Position numbers and translations under genes: made by a program. A stretch of DNA of 25,527 nt. Source: Limosilactobacillus antri DSM 16041 (GTDB lineage: Bacteria > Bacillota > Bacilli > Lactobacillales > Lactobacillaceae). This document shows, piece after piece, positions 1-7,688 of this stretch; within the stretch, counting starts at the first letter, position 1, and the number at the start of each line of letters is the position of its first letter. The stretch is taken from the NCBI RefSeq assembly GCF_000160835.1, contig NZ_GG700732.1, forward strand, positions 408,929 through 434,455, in the 5' to 3' direction. The notes under the pieces are model-generated. The model saw nothing but the letters and a program-made list of their open reading frames with translations, had not been told where the DNA came from and did no database searches.

Positions 1-42
1 AGCCGATCTTTGGTGTTTTTTACCTATTTATTATTCATTTAA

Positions 43-1446
43 TTACTTGTCATAGCGAGAACGGAAGAACTTTTCAATCTCACTAAGCGGTACTCCCTTG
101 GTTTCCGGTACCCTGACGATAACAAACCAAGCCCCAAGGAGACAACAGGCAGCAAAAATGTAGAAGCTGTACAGCCCAATCGTTGCCAGCAGTTGTGGGA
201 AAACCAAGCCCACAATAAAGTTTGCAAACCAAAGGACAAAGATGGTAATCCCAGTCCCCAAACCCCGATAACGGTTCGGGAAGATTTCAGAATTCAGCAG
301 CCAAGTAACCGGTCCTAAAGTCCCCTGGTCAATAACAATGTAAACCAGTAGCACAACTAAGACAAAGTACGGTGCCCAAGCTGTGTTCAGAGCAAACGTC
401 CCAACTAAAGCAACTGAGATTAATGCAATTGCACAGAAAATGTAGCCAATCAGTAGCAACGGCTTCCGACCAAGCCGGTCCACCGTAAACATCCCAACAA
501 TAGCACCAACAATCGAAAAGATACCGTTAGCAATGTTGAGGTAAAGGGCCGTATTTGCACCAAAACCGCTTGAAGTTAAAATTTTGGTCCCGTAATACAT
601 CACTGAATTAATTCCCGCAAACTGTTGGAAGACCCCTAACATTGCACCGGTAATAACAATTTGAATAATCCAGTTTTTCTTGAAGTCTTTCCAAGAAGCC
701 TTTTCACTATTTTCCTGTTGCTCCTTCTTAACATTATTCTTCAGGTCAATTAGTTCAGCCTCTGCTTGTGCCTTTGACCGAATTCGTTGAAGGCTTGCCA
801 ATGCTTGCCCGAACATCCCGTGATTTGCATACCAAGTGGGACTTTCCGGCGCAGCGTACATCCCAAGCCACAACAGGACCCCTGGTACAGCGGCTAAGCC
901 AAGCATAACCCGCCAAATGGCAGCATCATGGGCACCGTAAACATTCCCAAGAATCGCGTTGATAGCAAAGACCAGGAACTGTCCCCCAACGATCATCAGT
1001 TGGTTCATGGAAACATACTTACCACGCTCTGCGGCTGGTGAAATTTCTGCGAGGTAGACCGGCACTAGAGCAGAAACGGCACCAACAGCTAAGCCCATAA
1101 TAAACCGGAAAATAATGAGCCAGCTGGTGCTTGGCGCTAATCCACAGCCAAGGCCAAAGATGGTAAAGATGACCCCTAACCAGATCATCGTTTTCTTCCG
1201 CCCCAGTTTGTCGCTGAGCGGCGCACCAAACACAGCACCAAAGGCAGCACCAAGAGTTAACCCACTAGAAACGACCCCCTGCGCCCAGGGAGTCAGGTTT
1301 AACTGGCTAGGCTTCGCCATAAAGTCGAGGGCCCCGTTGACAACTGCGGTGTTAAAGCCGAAACAGACAGCACCCATACAGCTGATCCAGGCAACTAGCG
1401 TTAAGTAACCGTGGTGAGTATTTTCTTTAATATTTTGATTTTGCAT
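43..1446 (-). CDS. MFS sugar/inositol:H+ symporter (IolT-like, copy 1)
   Basis: A 467-residue, 12-helix major facilitator of the sugar porter family, expected in the cytoplasmic membrane and importing a sugar or cyclitol with protons. Visible family motifs are the loop 2-3 motif SDKLGRKK, its second-half copy DRLGRKP, PESPTWY after helix 6, and the C-terminal VPETKGVPLSEIE signature. Proximity to iolG and iolE suggests myo-inositol or a related polyol as substrate; the substrate itself is inference. It is the last gene of the minus arm, but a hairpin terminator (1488-1525) separates it from iolG, so it may be expressed at a lower level or from a weak promoter of its own in 1447-1487. Only a weak GGGG-type ribosome binding site precedes the ATG. 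It resembles the second porter at 6244-7647, which has exactly the same length. Confidence 0.85.
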   Translation of the reverse strand: MQNQNIKENTHHGYLTLVAWISCMGAVCFGFNTAVVNGALDFMAKPSQLNLTPWAQGVVSSGLTLGAAFGAVFGAPLSDKLGRKKTMIWLGVIFTIFGLGCGLAPSTSWLIIFRFIMGLAVGAVSALVPVYLAEISPAAERGKYVSMNQLMIVGGQFLVFAINAILGNVYGAHDAAIWRVMLGLAAVPGVLLWLGMYAAPESPTWYANHGMFGQALASLQRIRSKAQAEAELIDLKNNVKKEQQENSEKASWKDFKKNWIIQIVITGAMLGVFQQFAGINSVMYYGTKILTSSGFGANTALYLNIANGIFSIVGAIVGMFTVDRLGRKPLLLIGYIFCAIALISVALVGTFALNTAWAPYFVLVVLLVYIVIDQGTLGPVTWLLNSEIFPNRYRGLGTGITIFVLWFANFIVGLVFPQLLATIGLYSFYIFAACCLLGAWFVIVRVPETKGVPLSEIEKFFRSRYDK

Positions 1447-1487
1447 AATTCAACAACCCCATCAATTAAAATAGATAATAATTTCTC

Positions 1488-1525
1488 AAAAAGCGCAACA
1501 GAACTTTATCCTGCTGCGCTTTTTT
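1488..1525 (-). terminator. Intrinsic terminator after iolG
   Basis: On the minus strand the arm AAAAAGCGCAGCAG pairs with CTGTTGCGCTTTTT (one G-U wobble) around a 9-nt loop, and the U-rich arm ends the hairpin. It starts about 10 nt after the iolG stop and lies before the MFS gene, so it either ends the operon or attenuates the transporter. Confidence 0.75.
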
Positions 1526-1535
1526 ACTATTGCGA

Positions 1536-2573
1536 TTACTTTTCAACGTAGAATGCTGGACGTTCAGGGAAGTCCAAGTCAACTTTTTCACCATCATGGG
1601 CAAGGGATTGCAAGGCCGCGTCAGCAGTAACGGCAGCAATGTAACCATCCCATGCGGATGGGCCGACTGGGGATTCGTCTTGGGAAACGTGGTTGATAAA
1701 GTCACGGAATTCGATATCATAAGCACTTTCGAACCGGGCTTTCCAATCAGTCAAGATAGCAGTAGAGTACTCAGCATTCAGGCGGGTTGCCACTTGTGGA
1801 ACCGTCGGTAGTTCCAGTACCCCCTTTTCACCAATAACGTCACACTTGATGTCGTAACCATACTGGCAACGAACATAAACTTCCAGATAGATGTTGACAC
1901 CGCCCTTGGTATTCATCATGACAATCATCGGGTCTTGAATTTGGTCATTTTGAACGTATTTACTCTTCCGGACACCAAATACTTGAATGTCCTTGTAGTC
2001 ATCATTAAGGAGCCAGTGGTCAAGATCAATTTCGTGGATGGCCGTTTCGATGATTGAACGAGAGGAGTCATATTCTTCCGGTTGAGTTTGGTTGTAGTGC
2101 CGTTCATCCATCATCAGCGGGTGACCAATGGTACCGTCATCAATCATCTTCTTCATCTGGACATACTCTGGTGCGTAGTGCCGCATAAATCCTACTTGCA
2201 GCATCCGCCGACCGTGTTTTTGCTCTTCCTTGACAATGTCCATACACTGGTTAGCATCCAGTGCCAGTGGCTTTTCACAGAAGCAGAACTTTCCAGCCTT
2301 TAGCGCCGCCATAACAATTTCATAGTGGGCTTCATTGCTTGCCGTGCAGACAACTACATCAACATCTGGGTCATTAACCAGGTCATGGTAATCATGATAG
2401 TCCTTGGCCTTTAAACCTTGCCGGTCCAACTCCTTTTGTGCTTTTCCAGGGACAATATCACAAACAGCCGTAACATCAACGTTAGCAATCGTTTTTGTTA
2501 GACGATGCAAGTGATCAGAGCCAATAAAACCAATTCCGACAATCCCAACTTTAGTAACTTTAATATCTGACAT
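1536..2573 (-). CDS. iolG: Inositol 2-dehydrogenase, Gfo/Idh/MocA family (Bacillus IolG type)
   Basis: A 345-residue NAD-dependent dehydrogenase expected to oxidise myo-inositol (or D-chiro-inositol) to an inosose. The N-terminal Rossmann loop GIVGIGFIG (about 10-18), the CEKP motif with catalytic Lys101, and the HEIDLDHW segment (180-187) holding the catalytic Asp/His are all present. The middle and C-terminal regions (LQVGFMRHY, KYVQNDQIQDP, GPSAWDGYIAAVT) closely follow recalled Bacillus subtilis IolG, more than the other two dehydrogenases here. The start is taken at the ATG at 2573, because the AGGAG ribosome binding site overlaps the upstream in-frame GTG at 2582. It is the third gene of the minus arm after iolE (41-nt gap) and ends at the terminator at 1488-1525. 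Exact cyclitol specificity cannot be read from sequence. Confidence 0.85.
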   Translation of the reverse strand: MSDIKVTKVGIVGIGFIGSDHLHRLTKTIANVDVTAVCDIVPGKAQKELDRQGLKAKDYHDYHDLVNDPDVDVVVCTASNEAHYEIVMAALKAGKFCFCEKPLALDANQCMDIVKEEQKHGRRMLQVGFMRHYAPEYVQMKKMIDDGTIGHPLMMDERHYNQTQPEEYDSSRSIIETAIHEIDLDHWLLNDDYKDIQVFGVRKSKYVQNDQIQDPMIVMMNTKGGVNIYLEVYVRCQYGYDIKCDVIGEKGVLELPTVPQVATRLNAEYSTAILTDWKARFESAYDIEFRDFINHVSQDESPVGPSAWDGYIAAVTADAALQSLAHDGEKVDLDFPERPAFYVEK

Positions 2574-2613
2574 AATTTTCACTCCTAGTATTATAAGAAA
2601 GAACCTGCGATTT

Positions 2614-3528
2614 TTAAGCCAAGTGAGTCAGTTTTCCGGCTGGCTGGCCAAGCAACTCGGTGTCAATGTAATTCTTTGCCGTCAAAGCCATCTCAAACGG
2701 ATCATGCTTCTTCGGGTCTTGTTCAGCCTCAACCACAATCCAGCCTTTATAGCCATTGTCTTTTAATAGTTGATATACCGGCTTGAAGTCCAAGTCACCA
2801 TCACCTGGGACAGTGAACATACCATTCATAAACGAGCCTTGGAATGTCAATCCCTTTTCTTTCGAATCTGCTTCCTGAGCCTTGCGAACGTCCTTAAAGT
2901 GGACATGAACAACCCGGTCAAGATGATCCTTCAATAGGCTCAGATAATCACCATCGGATACATAGATGTGTCCCGTATCATATAGCAGGCCGACGAGTTG
3001 CGGATCCGTATTTGCCATTAGGCGATCGGTCTCTTCCTTCGTCTGAACAACTGTCCCCATGTGGTGGTGATAAGCAACCTTAATCCCATACTTAGCTGCA
3101 ATCCGACCATACTCATTTAGGCCGGCACAAACTTGATCCCATTCCTGGTCGTTCATGTGGTATTTATCCGTAAAGATATTCGCTGAATCGGACCGCTGGA
3201 TAGTATGCGTTTGTTCAGAAACCACGGCAACCGGTGCCCCAACTGCCTTCAAAAATTGACAGTGCTTTTCAAATGCTTCAGAAGCCTTTTCAATACCGTC
3301 ACGCAGGATATAACTGCTGAACCACTGACCAGCAATTGAAATCTGCCGCATTTGAGTCTGCTTGTTAATTTCATCAGGGCCAGGGAAAAAGCCGCCAACC
3401 TCGGTGCCATCAAAACCCGCTAATGCTAAATCACTGAATAATTGCTCAAGATTATTATCAGCACCGATAGATGGAATATCATCATTCCGCCAACCAATTG
3501 GGGCAATTCCCCACTTAATATCTGCCAT
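2614..3528 (-). CDS. iolE: Myo-inosose-2 dehydratase (IolE)
   Basis: A 304-residue TIM-barrel protein of the xylose isomerase-like superfamily. IolE removes water from scyllo-inosose to give trihydroxycyclohexane-dione, the second step of inositol catabolism, using a divalent metal. The family signature is clear: GIAPIGWRNDDIP (7-19), GFDGTEVGGFFPG (38-50), AGQWFSSYILRDG (66-78), YHHHMGT (153-159), LLYDTGHIY (181-189), HVHFKDVR (208-215) and VEAEQDP (266-272), which hold the metal ligands. Length matches the family (about 300). The ATG follows a strong GAGGAGG site. It lies 20 nt downstream of the interrupted dehydrogenase, so the IS insertion may reduce its transcription. The next canonical enzyme, the dione hydrolase IolD, is absent from the window. 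Confidence 0.88.
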   Translation of the reverse strand: MADIKWGIAPIGWRNDDIPSIGADNNLEQLFSDLALAGFDGTEVGGFFPGPDEINKQTQMRQISIAGQWFSSYILRDGIEKASEAFEKHCQFLKAVGAPVAVVSEQTHTIQRSDSANIFTDKYHMNDQEWDQVCAGLNEYGRIAAKYGIKVAYHHHMGTVVQTKEETDRLMANTDPQLVGLLYDTGHIYVSDGDYLSLLKDHLDRVVHVHFKDVRKAQEADSKEKGLTFQGSFMNGMFTVPGDGDLDFKPVYQLLKDNGYKGWIVVEAEQDPKKHDPFEMALTAKNYIDTELLGQPAGKLTHLA

Positions 3529-4316
3529 GCTTATTTCCTCCTCAATAATTAGTCACCATATATATTCTTCACCTCAACCGGCTTCTTCTCCTGGTATGAC
3601 TGCTTGGCCGCTTCGGCAATCCGAATGGCTTTGATTCCATCCTCATAGGTGCACTTAGTGGCTTCCCTATTTCGTACCGAATCAAGGAAACTTTCGATTT
3701 CCGTTTTATACGCGTCAATATACCGTTGTAGGAAGAAGAACAGCGGATTGTCATCAACGGTTCCTGCTTTAGTTGCCAGGGCAGTAGTCGATTCCCGCAC
3801 ATTGCCGGCATGGGCCATCCCCTTAGAACCGAATAATTCGATTCGTTGGTCATAGCCATATGTTGCCTGACGGCTATTATCAATCACACCAATCATTCCA
3901 TTAACAAAGTTTAACGTTGTGATCGCAGTATCTAAGTCATCATACTGGGCAATGCCCGGATCAATCATTATCCCGCCGGTCGCGTAGACTGATTCCACCT
4001 CTTGGCCGGTGATAAAACGAGCCATATCGAAATCATGAATTGTCATGTCCATGAAAATCCCACCAGAGACTGCCACATAGTCATGAGACGGGGGTTCTGG
4101 ATCGCGAGAAGTAATCTTTAGTATTTGAGGATCACCAATTGCGTCCTGATCACGTAATTCAATAATCCGGGCAAAGCTTTTGTCGTAACGCCGGTTAAAG
4201 CCAACTTGAACTAAAGAACTAGCCTGCTTGATTACTTCATACGTCCCTAGGATTTCATCCATGTCAAAGCCAACCGGCTTCTCACAGAAAACATCCTTAT
4301 GTGCCAGCACGGCCTC

Positions 4317-4324
4317 TTTAACCA
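4317..4324. repeat. Target site duplication, left copy
   Basis: TTTAACCA flanks the IS directly and matches 5656-5663 exactly. Eight bases is usual for IS256-family insertions. With one copy removed, the dehydrogenase reads HPQMVKEAVLAHKD without a break. Confidence 0.93.
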
Positions 4325-4352
4325 GGTCAAGTCCAAAATGTTGGTGTAAATT
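4325..4352 (+). repeat. IS terminal inverted repeat, left
   Basis: It begins GGTCAAGTCC and ends TTGGTGTAAATT. It pairs with the right-end repeat at 21 of 28 positions. Confidence 0.85.
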
Positions 4353-4368
4353 AAATTCCGCGAATTTA

Positions 4369-5589
4369 TCATTTCACAAGCTTAAGCATACCGGCTTCTT
4401 CTGAATTGTCATCTTTTTCAATCCCGTGGTAAACGGTCATGTTTAAGTACCGTGGACCAGCAGCCCATTTTTCATTCTGTTCAATCAGTAGTGCTCCCAT
4501 TAGTCGCAAGACGCTTAGATCATTCGGGAATATCCGGATTACACGGTCACGACGACGGATTTCTTGATTAACCCGCTCAATTGTATTATTCGTCCGGAGA
4601 CGCTTCCTTAGCTCCTCTGGGAGCTGGTAAACCACCATTAATTCGTTAAAACTATTTTCTAATTTCTTCACCACCTTAGGGAACTCGGCCTGCCAATCTT
4701 TAACCAATTGGTCACGCCGTTCAACCGCTTGGTCGTACGTTGGAGCATTAAATAAATCTTTGAGTCGGTTAGCAACTTCTTTACGATCCTTGAGTGCCAG
4801 AATACTTGTACAGTCATTACTAAAATGAAATTGACATCTCTGCCAAAGGCTACCCTGAAATTGCGTAGTGATTGCATCCTTTAAGCCACAATGAGCGTCT
4901 GAAACAAACATATCAACGTTGGTAAGGCCCCGCTGTTTAAGTTCACTAAAGAAGTCCATCCATGAAGCTTTTGATTCACTATCACCGATATCAAAACCGA
5001 GCACTTCTCGACGACCGCTAGGGTCGATTCCAATCGCAACGAGTAAGCTATTACTTGTCACAACGTGACCACGGTGTACCTTAAATAAAATTGCATCGGC
5101 ATACACAAAAGCATACTTTTGCGTAAGGGGACGTCGGTTAAAATCCAGCACTTGGTCGTCCAAATTATTGCATAAAGCCGAGACCGTACTTTTGGAAAAG
5201 GTTGTCCCACATAACTTCTTAGTAATCTCAGCTACTTTACGTGTTGAAACACCTTGGATTACCATTTCCATTAATGCCAAATCAAAGGCCTGCTCACTAC
5301 GCTGGTAGCGTTTGAACAGCTGTGTTGAAAAATTGCCATGACGGAGTTTAGGAACGTGTAGTTCTAGAGACCCTACGCGGGTGGTAAGCTGACGAACCCG
5401 ATAACCATTCCGTGAATTGGTTCGTTCATCCGAACGTTCATAAGCCTTAGCTTTAATCTGCTCAGTCGCTTCGGACTTAAGAATTTCGTCAAGGATCTTG
5501 GCCATAATTGATTGCATGGCCTTATCCCGATCACCTAGTAATAGTTCCTTTAATTCGTCATCTTCTAAATTTAATTCAACCTTTGGCAT
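4369..5589 (-). CDS. IS256-family (mutator-type) transposase
   Basis: A 406-residue DDE transposase that moves the IS. The three catalytic acidic sites are visible: the first Asp in YADAILFKV, the second in FVSDAHCGLKDA, and the Glu in TNNTIERVNQEIRRR near the C-terminus. The CQFH motif typical of IS256 (WQRCQFHFSND) is also present. No internal stop or frameshift was seen, so the enzyme may still be active, which fits the perfect target duplication. The start is set at the ATG at 5589 (MPKVELN), with an AAGGA site 8 nt upstream; an in-frame GTG at 5613 precedes that site and is less likely. It reads in the same direction as the interrupted dehydrogenase. Confidence 0.95.
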   Translation of the reverse strand: MPKVELNLEDDELKELLLGDRDKAMQSIMAKILDEILKSEATEQIKAKAYERSDERTNSRNGYRVRQLTTRVGSLELHVPKLRHGNFSTQLFKRYQRSEQAFDLALMEMVIQGVSTRKVAEITKKLCGTTFSKSTVSALCNNLDDQVLDFNRRPLTQKYAFVYADAILFKVHRGHVVTSNSLLVAIGIDPSGRREVLGFDIGDSESKASWMDFFSELKQRGLTNVDMFVSDAHCGLKDAITTQFQGSLWQRCQFHFSNDCTSILALKDRKEVANRLKDLFNAPTYDQAVERRDQLVKDWQAEFPKVVKKLENSFNELMVVYQLPEELRKRLRTNNTIERVNQEIRRRDRVIRIFPNDLSVLRLMGALLIEQNEKWAAGPRYLNMTVYHGIEKDDNSEEAGMLKLVK

Positions 5590-5627
5590 AATGAAGTTCC
5601 TTTCAGATTTCACAAAGTCCTATTTAG

Positions 5628-5655
5628 AATTTACACCAATTATACGGACATAACC
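5628..5655 (-). repeat. IS terminal inverted repeat, right
   Basis: On the minus strand it starts GGTTATGTCC and ends TTGGTGTAAATT, matching the left end at 21 of 28 positions. Confidence 0.85.
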
Positions 5656-5663
5656 TTTAACCA
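5656..5663. repeat. Target site duplication, right copy
   Basis: TTTAACCA, identical to 4317-4324. Confidence 0.93.
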
Positions 5664-5989
5664 TTTGGGGATGCAGGTTTGTAGGAGTACAGATCAGAAC
5701 CGCATCTATTTCTGGGTCTGAAAGCACCCTTTGGTAATCATTAGTAAAGTAATCCGCAGTAAATTGTTTTTCCCAGCGACCATCAACTTTCAAATCACAA
5801 AGCGCAGGTGCACACCGTCGATCCTTTTAAGATTCTGATAGTGGACACTGCCAATTCTACCGACACCAATTAAACCTAAACGTACTGTTTTCAATAGGCA
5901 CCACTTCCTTCAAAGCAAACAATTAACATCACCAAACATGAGTGTGGTTAGGTTATTGCGTCACCGCTTGTAATAACCATCACAAGTTT

Positions 5990-6015
5990 ATTGTATTTTT
6001 TTTTTTTTTTGTTAA
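5990..6015 (-). promoter_or_regulatory. Candidate minus-arm promoter with a 15-base homopolymer spacer
   Basis: On the minus strand TTAACA (6015-6010, five of six consensus -35 bases) is followed by a pure A tract and then TACAAT (5995-5990, close to TATAAT). The spacer is 14 nt, shorter than the usual 17, and consists only of A. Tract slippage would change spacer length. Initiation would fall near 5983, giving a leader of about 90 nt. Confidence 0.45.
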
Positions 6016-6134
6016 AGGCTTTCAAAAGAATTCACAAAGAAATTAGACGGTTATTTTGTGATAAATACGTTAGTTTTCCTCGATTCTTGGGATAACAATA
6101 TTTTTATTAATTTATTTTGTGATTTTATTTCAAA

Positions 6135-6163
6135 TTGACATTCCCGCCAGAATATGTTTTACT
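6135..6163 (+). promoter_or_regulatory. Sigma-A promoter of the plus polyol operon
   Basis: TTGACA (6135-6140), 17-nt spacer, TTTACT (6158-6163). Initiation is expected near 6170, within a direct repeat of TACGTTAA (6164-6171 and 6179-6186) that could serve as an operator. Confidence 0.65.
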
Positions 6164-6243
6164 TACGTTAAACATGAGTACGTTAATATTAGTCACTGTC
6201 AAAAGCCATCACAATTACTTCTACTTTTAGGTGTGACTAGTAT

Positions 6244-7647
6244 ATGAATAAATCAAGTGACCCTAGTCAGTCTTCATCCCATGCCGCACACCGCCTTGAA
6301 TTCTATGCTTGGATTGTTACCCTCGGTGGATTAATGTTCGGAATGGATACTGGTGTTACTAATGGTTCACTCCAGTTCATGGCCCAGCATAGCCAGTTGA
6401 ACCTAACCCCTTCTGACGAGGGATTAGTTACCAGTGCAATTACTTTAGGAGCGGCATTTGGTGCCGTCGTTGGTGGAAAGTTAGCTGATCACTACGGCAG
6501 AAAAAGAGTTCTTTCGTATGCCGCGATCGTTTTCATTTTATGTATTCTTGGTTGCGTTTTTGCTAAGAACGCCCCAATTATGATTACTTTTCGGTTCTTA
6601 CTAGGCTTAGCCGTTGGTGCCGAATCGGTCATTAGTCCGGTTTACCTATCGGAATTATCAACCCCACGAATCAGGGGGCGGTTAGTAAACCAACACGAAT
6701 TAATGATTACCAGCGGACAACTACTCTCGTATATCGTTAATGCTGTCCTGGGGGTTACGTTTGCAACCCTTGCTAGCATCTGGCGCTACATGTTTGCTTT
6801 TGGACTGATTCCGGCGATTATTTTTCTAATCGGCATTCGCCTAGTACCGGAATCACCCAGATGGCTAGTGATGAAACAAAGAGACGACCAAGCATTGCAT
6901 ATTTTGCAGCACATTCGCGGTAAGCAGAACAATATCGAAGAAGAACTACAATCGATCAAAGGTACCCTAGCCAGTAATAGTAAGGTCAACAAAGCCAGCT
7001 TCAGGGATTTAAAGAAGCCGTGGATCCTTCGGTTAGTCTTAATCGGTATTGGTGTTGGTGTCATGCAACAAATTATTGGCATTAATATCATGATGTATTA
7101 CGGGACCACAATCCTTTCCAACGCGGGCTTTGGGCATAGTGCCGCTTTGATTGCTAATATCGGAAACGGGATTACCTCAGTGGTAGCAACCCTAGTCAGT
7201 CTCCGCTTGATGACGATTGTTAACCGGCGCAAGATGTTAATTACTGGTATTTGCGGCACATTATTAACAATGCTAACGATCAGTATTCTCTCATCGACCA
7301 TCAGTAATACGGCCATTTTCCCCTATTTAATGATTGGCTTAATGATTATCTTTCTGGCCTTCTTCCAAGGAGGAATTTCACCAATTGTGTGGGTTCTTCT
7401 TTCGGAAATTTTCCCGCAAGATATTCGGGGATTAGCGATGGGAATCGCAACTTTCTTCCTCTGGCTCGCTAACTTCCTGGTTGGGTACGTTTTTCCTATC
7501 CTTTTGGCTGGCATCGGCCTAGGCAATACTTTCATCGTATTTACCCTCCTAAACGCATTAGCGCTGACCTTTGCCGTCAAATTCGTGCCAGAAACCCGGG
7601 GAAAGTCATTAGAGGAACTCCAAGCAGGCTTTAAGACTAAGGACTAG
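6244..7647 (+). CDS. MFS sugar/inositol:H+ symporter (IolT-like, copy 2)
   Basis: A 467-residue membrane transporter of the sugar porter family with about 12 helices. Motifs seen are ADHYGRKR between helices 2 and 3, PESPRWLVMKQ after helix 6, the charged central loop, and VPETRGKSLEEL at the C-terminus. It shares many residues with the porter at 43-1446 (for example SQLNLTP and TLGAAFGAV in the first helices), so the two are paralogues that probably import related cyclitols or sugars. It is the first gene of the plus operon, about 75 nt after the predicted transcription start, with an AGGTG-type site before the ATG. The dehydrogenase follows after 41 nt. The substrate is inferred from context only. 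Confidence 0.85.
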   Translation: MNKSSDPSQSSSHAAHRLEFYAWIVTLGGLMFGMDTGVTNGSLQFMAQHSQLNLTPSDEGLVTSAITLGAAFGAVVGGKLADHYGRKRVLSYAAIVFILCILGCVFAKNAPIMITFRFLLGLAVGAESVISPVYLSELSTPRIRGRLVNQHELMITSGQLLSYIVNAVLGVTFATLASIWRYMFAFGLIPAIIFLIGIRLVPESPRWLVMKQRDDQALHILQHIRGKQNNIEEELQSIKGTLASNSKVNKASFRDLKKPWILRLVLIGIGVGVMQQIIGINIMMYYGTTILSNAGFGHSAALIANIGNGITSVVATLVSLRLMTIVNRRKMLITGICGTLLTMLTISILSSTISNTAIFPYLMIGLMIIFLAFFQGGISPIVWVLLSEIFPQDIRGLAMGIATFFLWLANFLVGYVFPILLAGIGLGNTFIVFTLLNALALTFAVKFVPETRGKSLEELQAGFKTKD

Positions 7648-7688
7648 GCTAAAATACGTAGGTTTAGATTTAAAAGGAGCTTTTAACT

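Larger units (their letters stand above)
4325..5655 (-). mobile_element. IS256-family insertion sequence, 1331 bp, complete
   Basis: The element carries one transposase gene, terminal inverted repeats and an 8-bp target duplication. The left end (4325-4352) and the reverse complement of the right end (5628-5655) agree at 21 of 28 positions, including GGT at the tip, GTCC at 7-10 and TTGGTGTAAATT at 17-28. Size and structure fit IS256. It is inserted in the same orientation as the host gene. The last six bases of the outward-facing left end read TTGACC on the minus strand, a near-consensus -35 box pointing towards iolE, but no convincing -10 lies 16-18 nt further on. Confidence 0.95.
3549..5894 (-). 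pseudogene. IolG-type dehydrogenase, interrupted by an IS and frameshifted
   Basis: This was a Gfo/Idh/MocA dehydrogenase of about 340 residues. The 5' part starts at a TTG at 5894 after a GGAAG site and encodes MKTVRLGLIGVGRIGSVHY, a Rossmann loop. A one-base loss near 5812 then shifts the frame (the next in-frame stop is soon after); in the other frame it resumes with ALCDLKVDGRW and continues to TNLHPQMVK, where the IS (4325-5655) begins. The 3' part continues exactly from the target repeat with KEAVLAHKDVFCEKPVGFD, then GFNRRYD, TSRDPEPP, IHDFDMAR and YGYDQRIELFG, down to the stop at 3549. The gene resembles the intact copy at 7689-8720, which may substitute for it. The 253-residue open frame starting at GTG 4310 lacks the NAD-binding half and should be inactive. 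Confidence 0.92.
5895..6243. promoter_or_regulatory. Divergent regulatory region between the two polyol arms
   Basis: About 350 nt without a gene, AT-rich, between divergently transcribed arms. It holds a plus promoter (6135-6163), a candidate minus promoter split by a 15-T tract (5990-6015), four copies of TTGTGAT in either orientation (5979-5985, 6056-6062, 6117-6123, 6208-6214), three TACGTTAA/G copies (6066-6073, 6164-6171, 6179-6186), and an inverted repeat GGTTATT/AATAACC (5951-5957 and 5972-5978) in the minus leader. No regulator gene is encoded in the window, so the binding proteins are unknown. Shared repeats suggest joint control of both arms. Confidence 0.65.

Noticed and set aside
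2574..2582. GTG start at 2582 for iolG
   Set aside because: The AGGAG ribosome binding site overlaps this codon; the ATG at 2573 has proper spacing.
3549..4310. The 253-codon 3' part of the interrupted dehydrogenase as an independent gene
   Set aside because: It lacks the NAD-binding half, no ribosome binding site suits GTG 4310, and the sequence continues upstream in frame to the IS boundary.
6012..6026. A cre-like sequence (CTTTTGAAAGCC region on minus) next to the T tract
   Set aside because: It misses the central CG and the end of the consensus, so the match is too weak to call.
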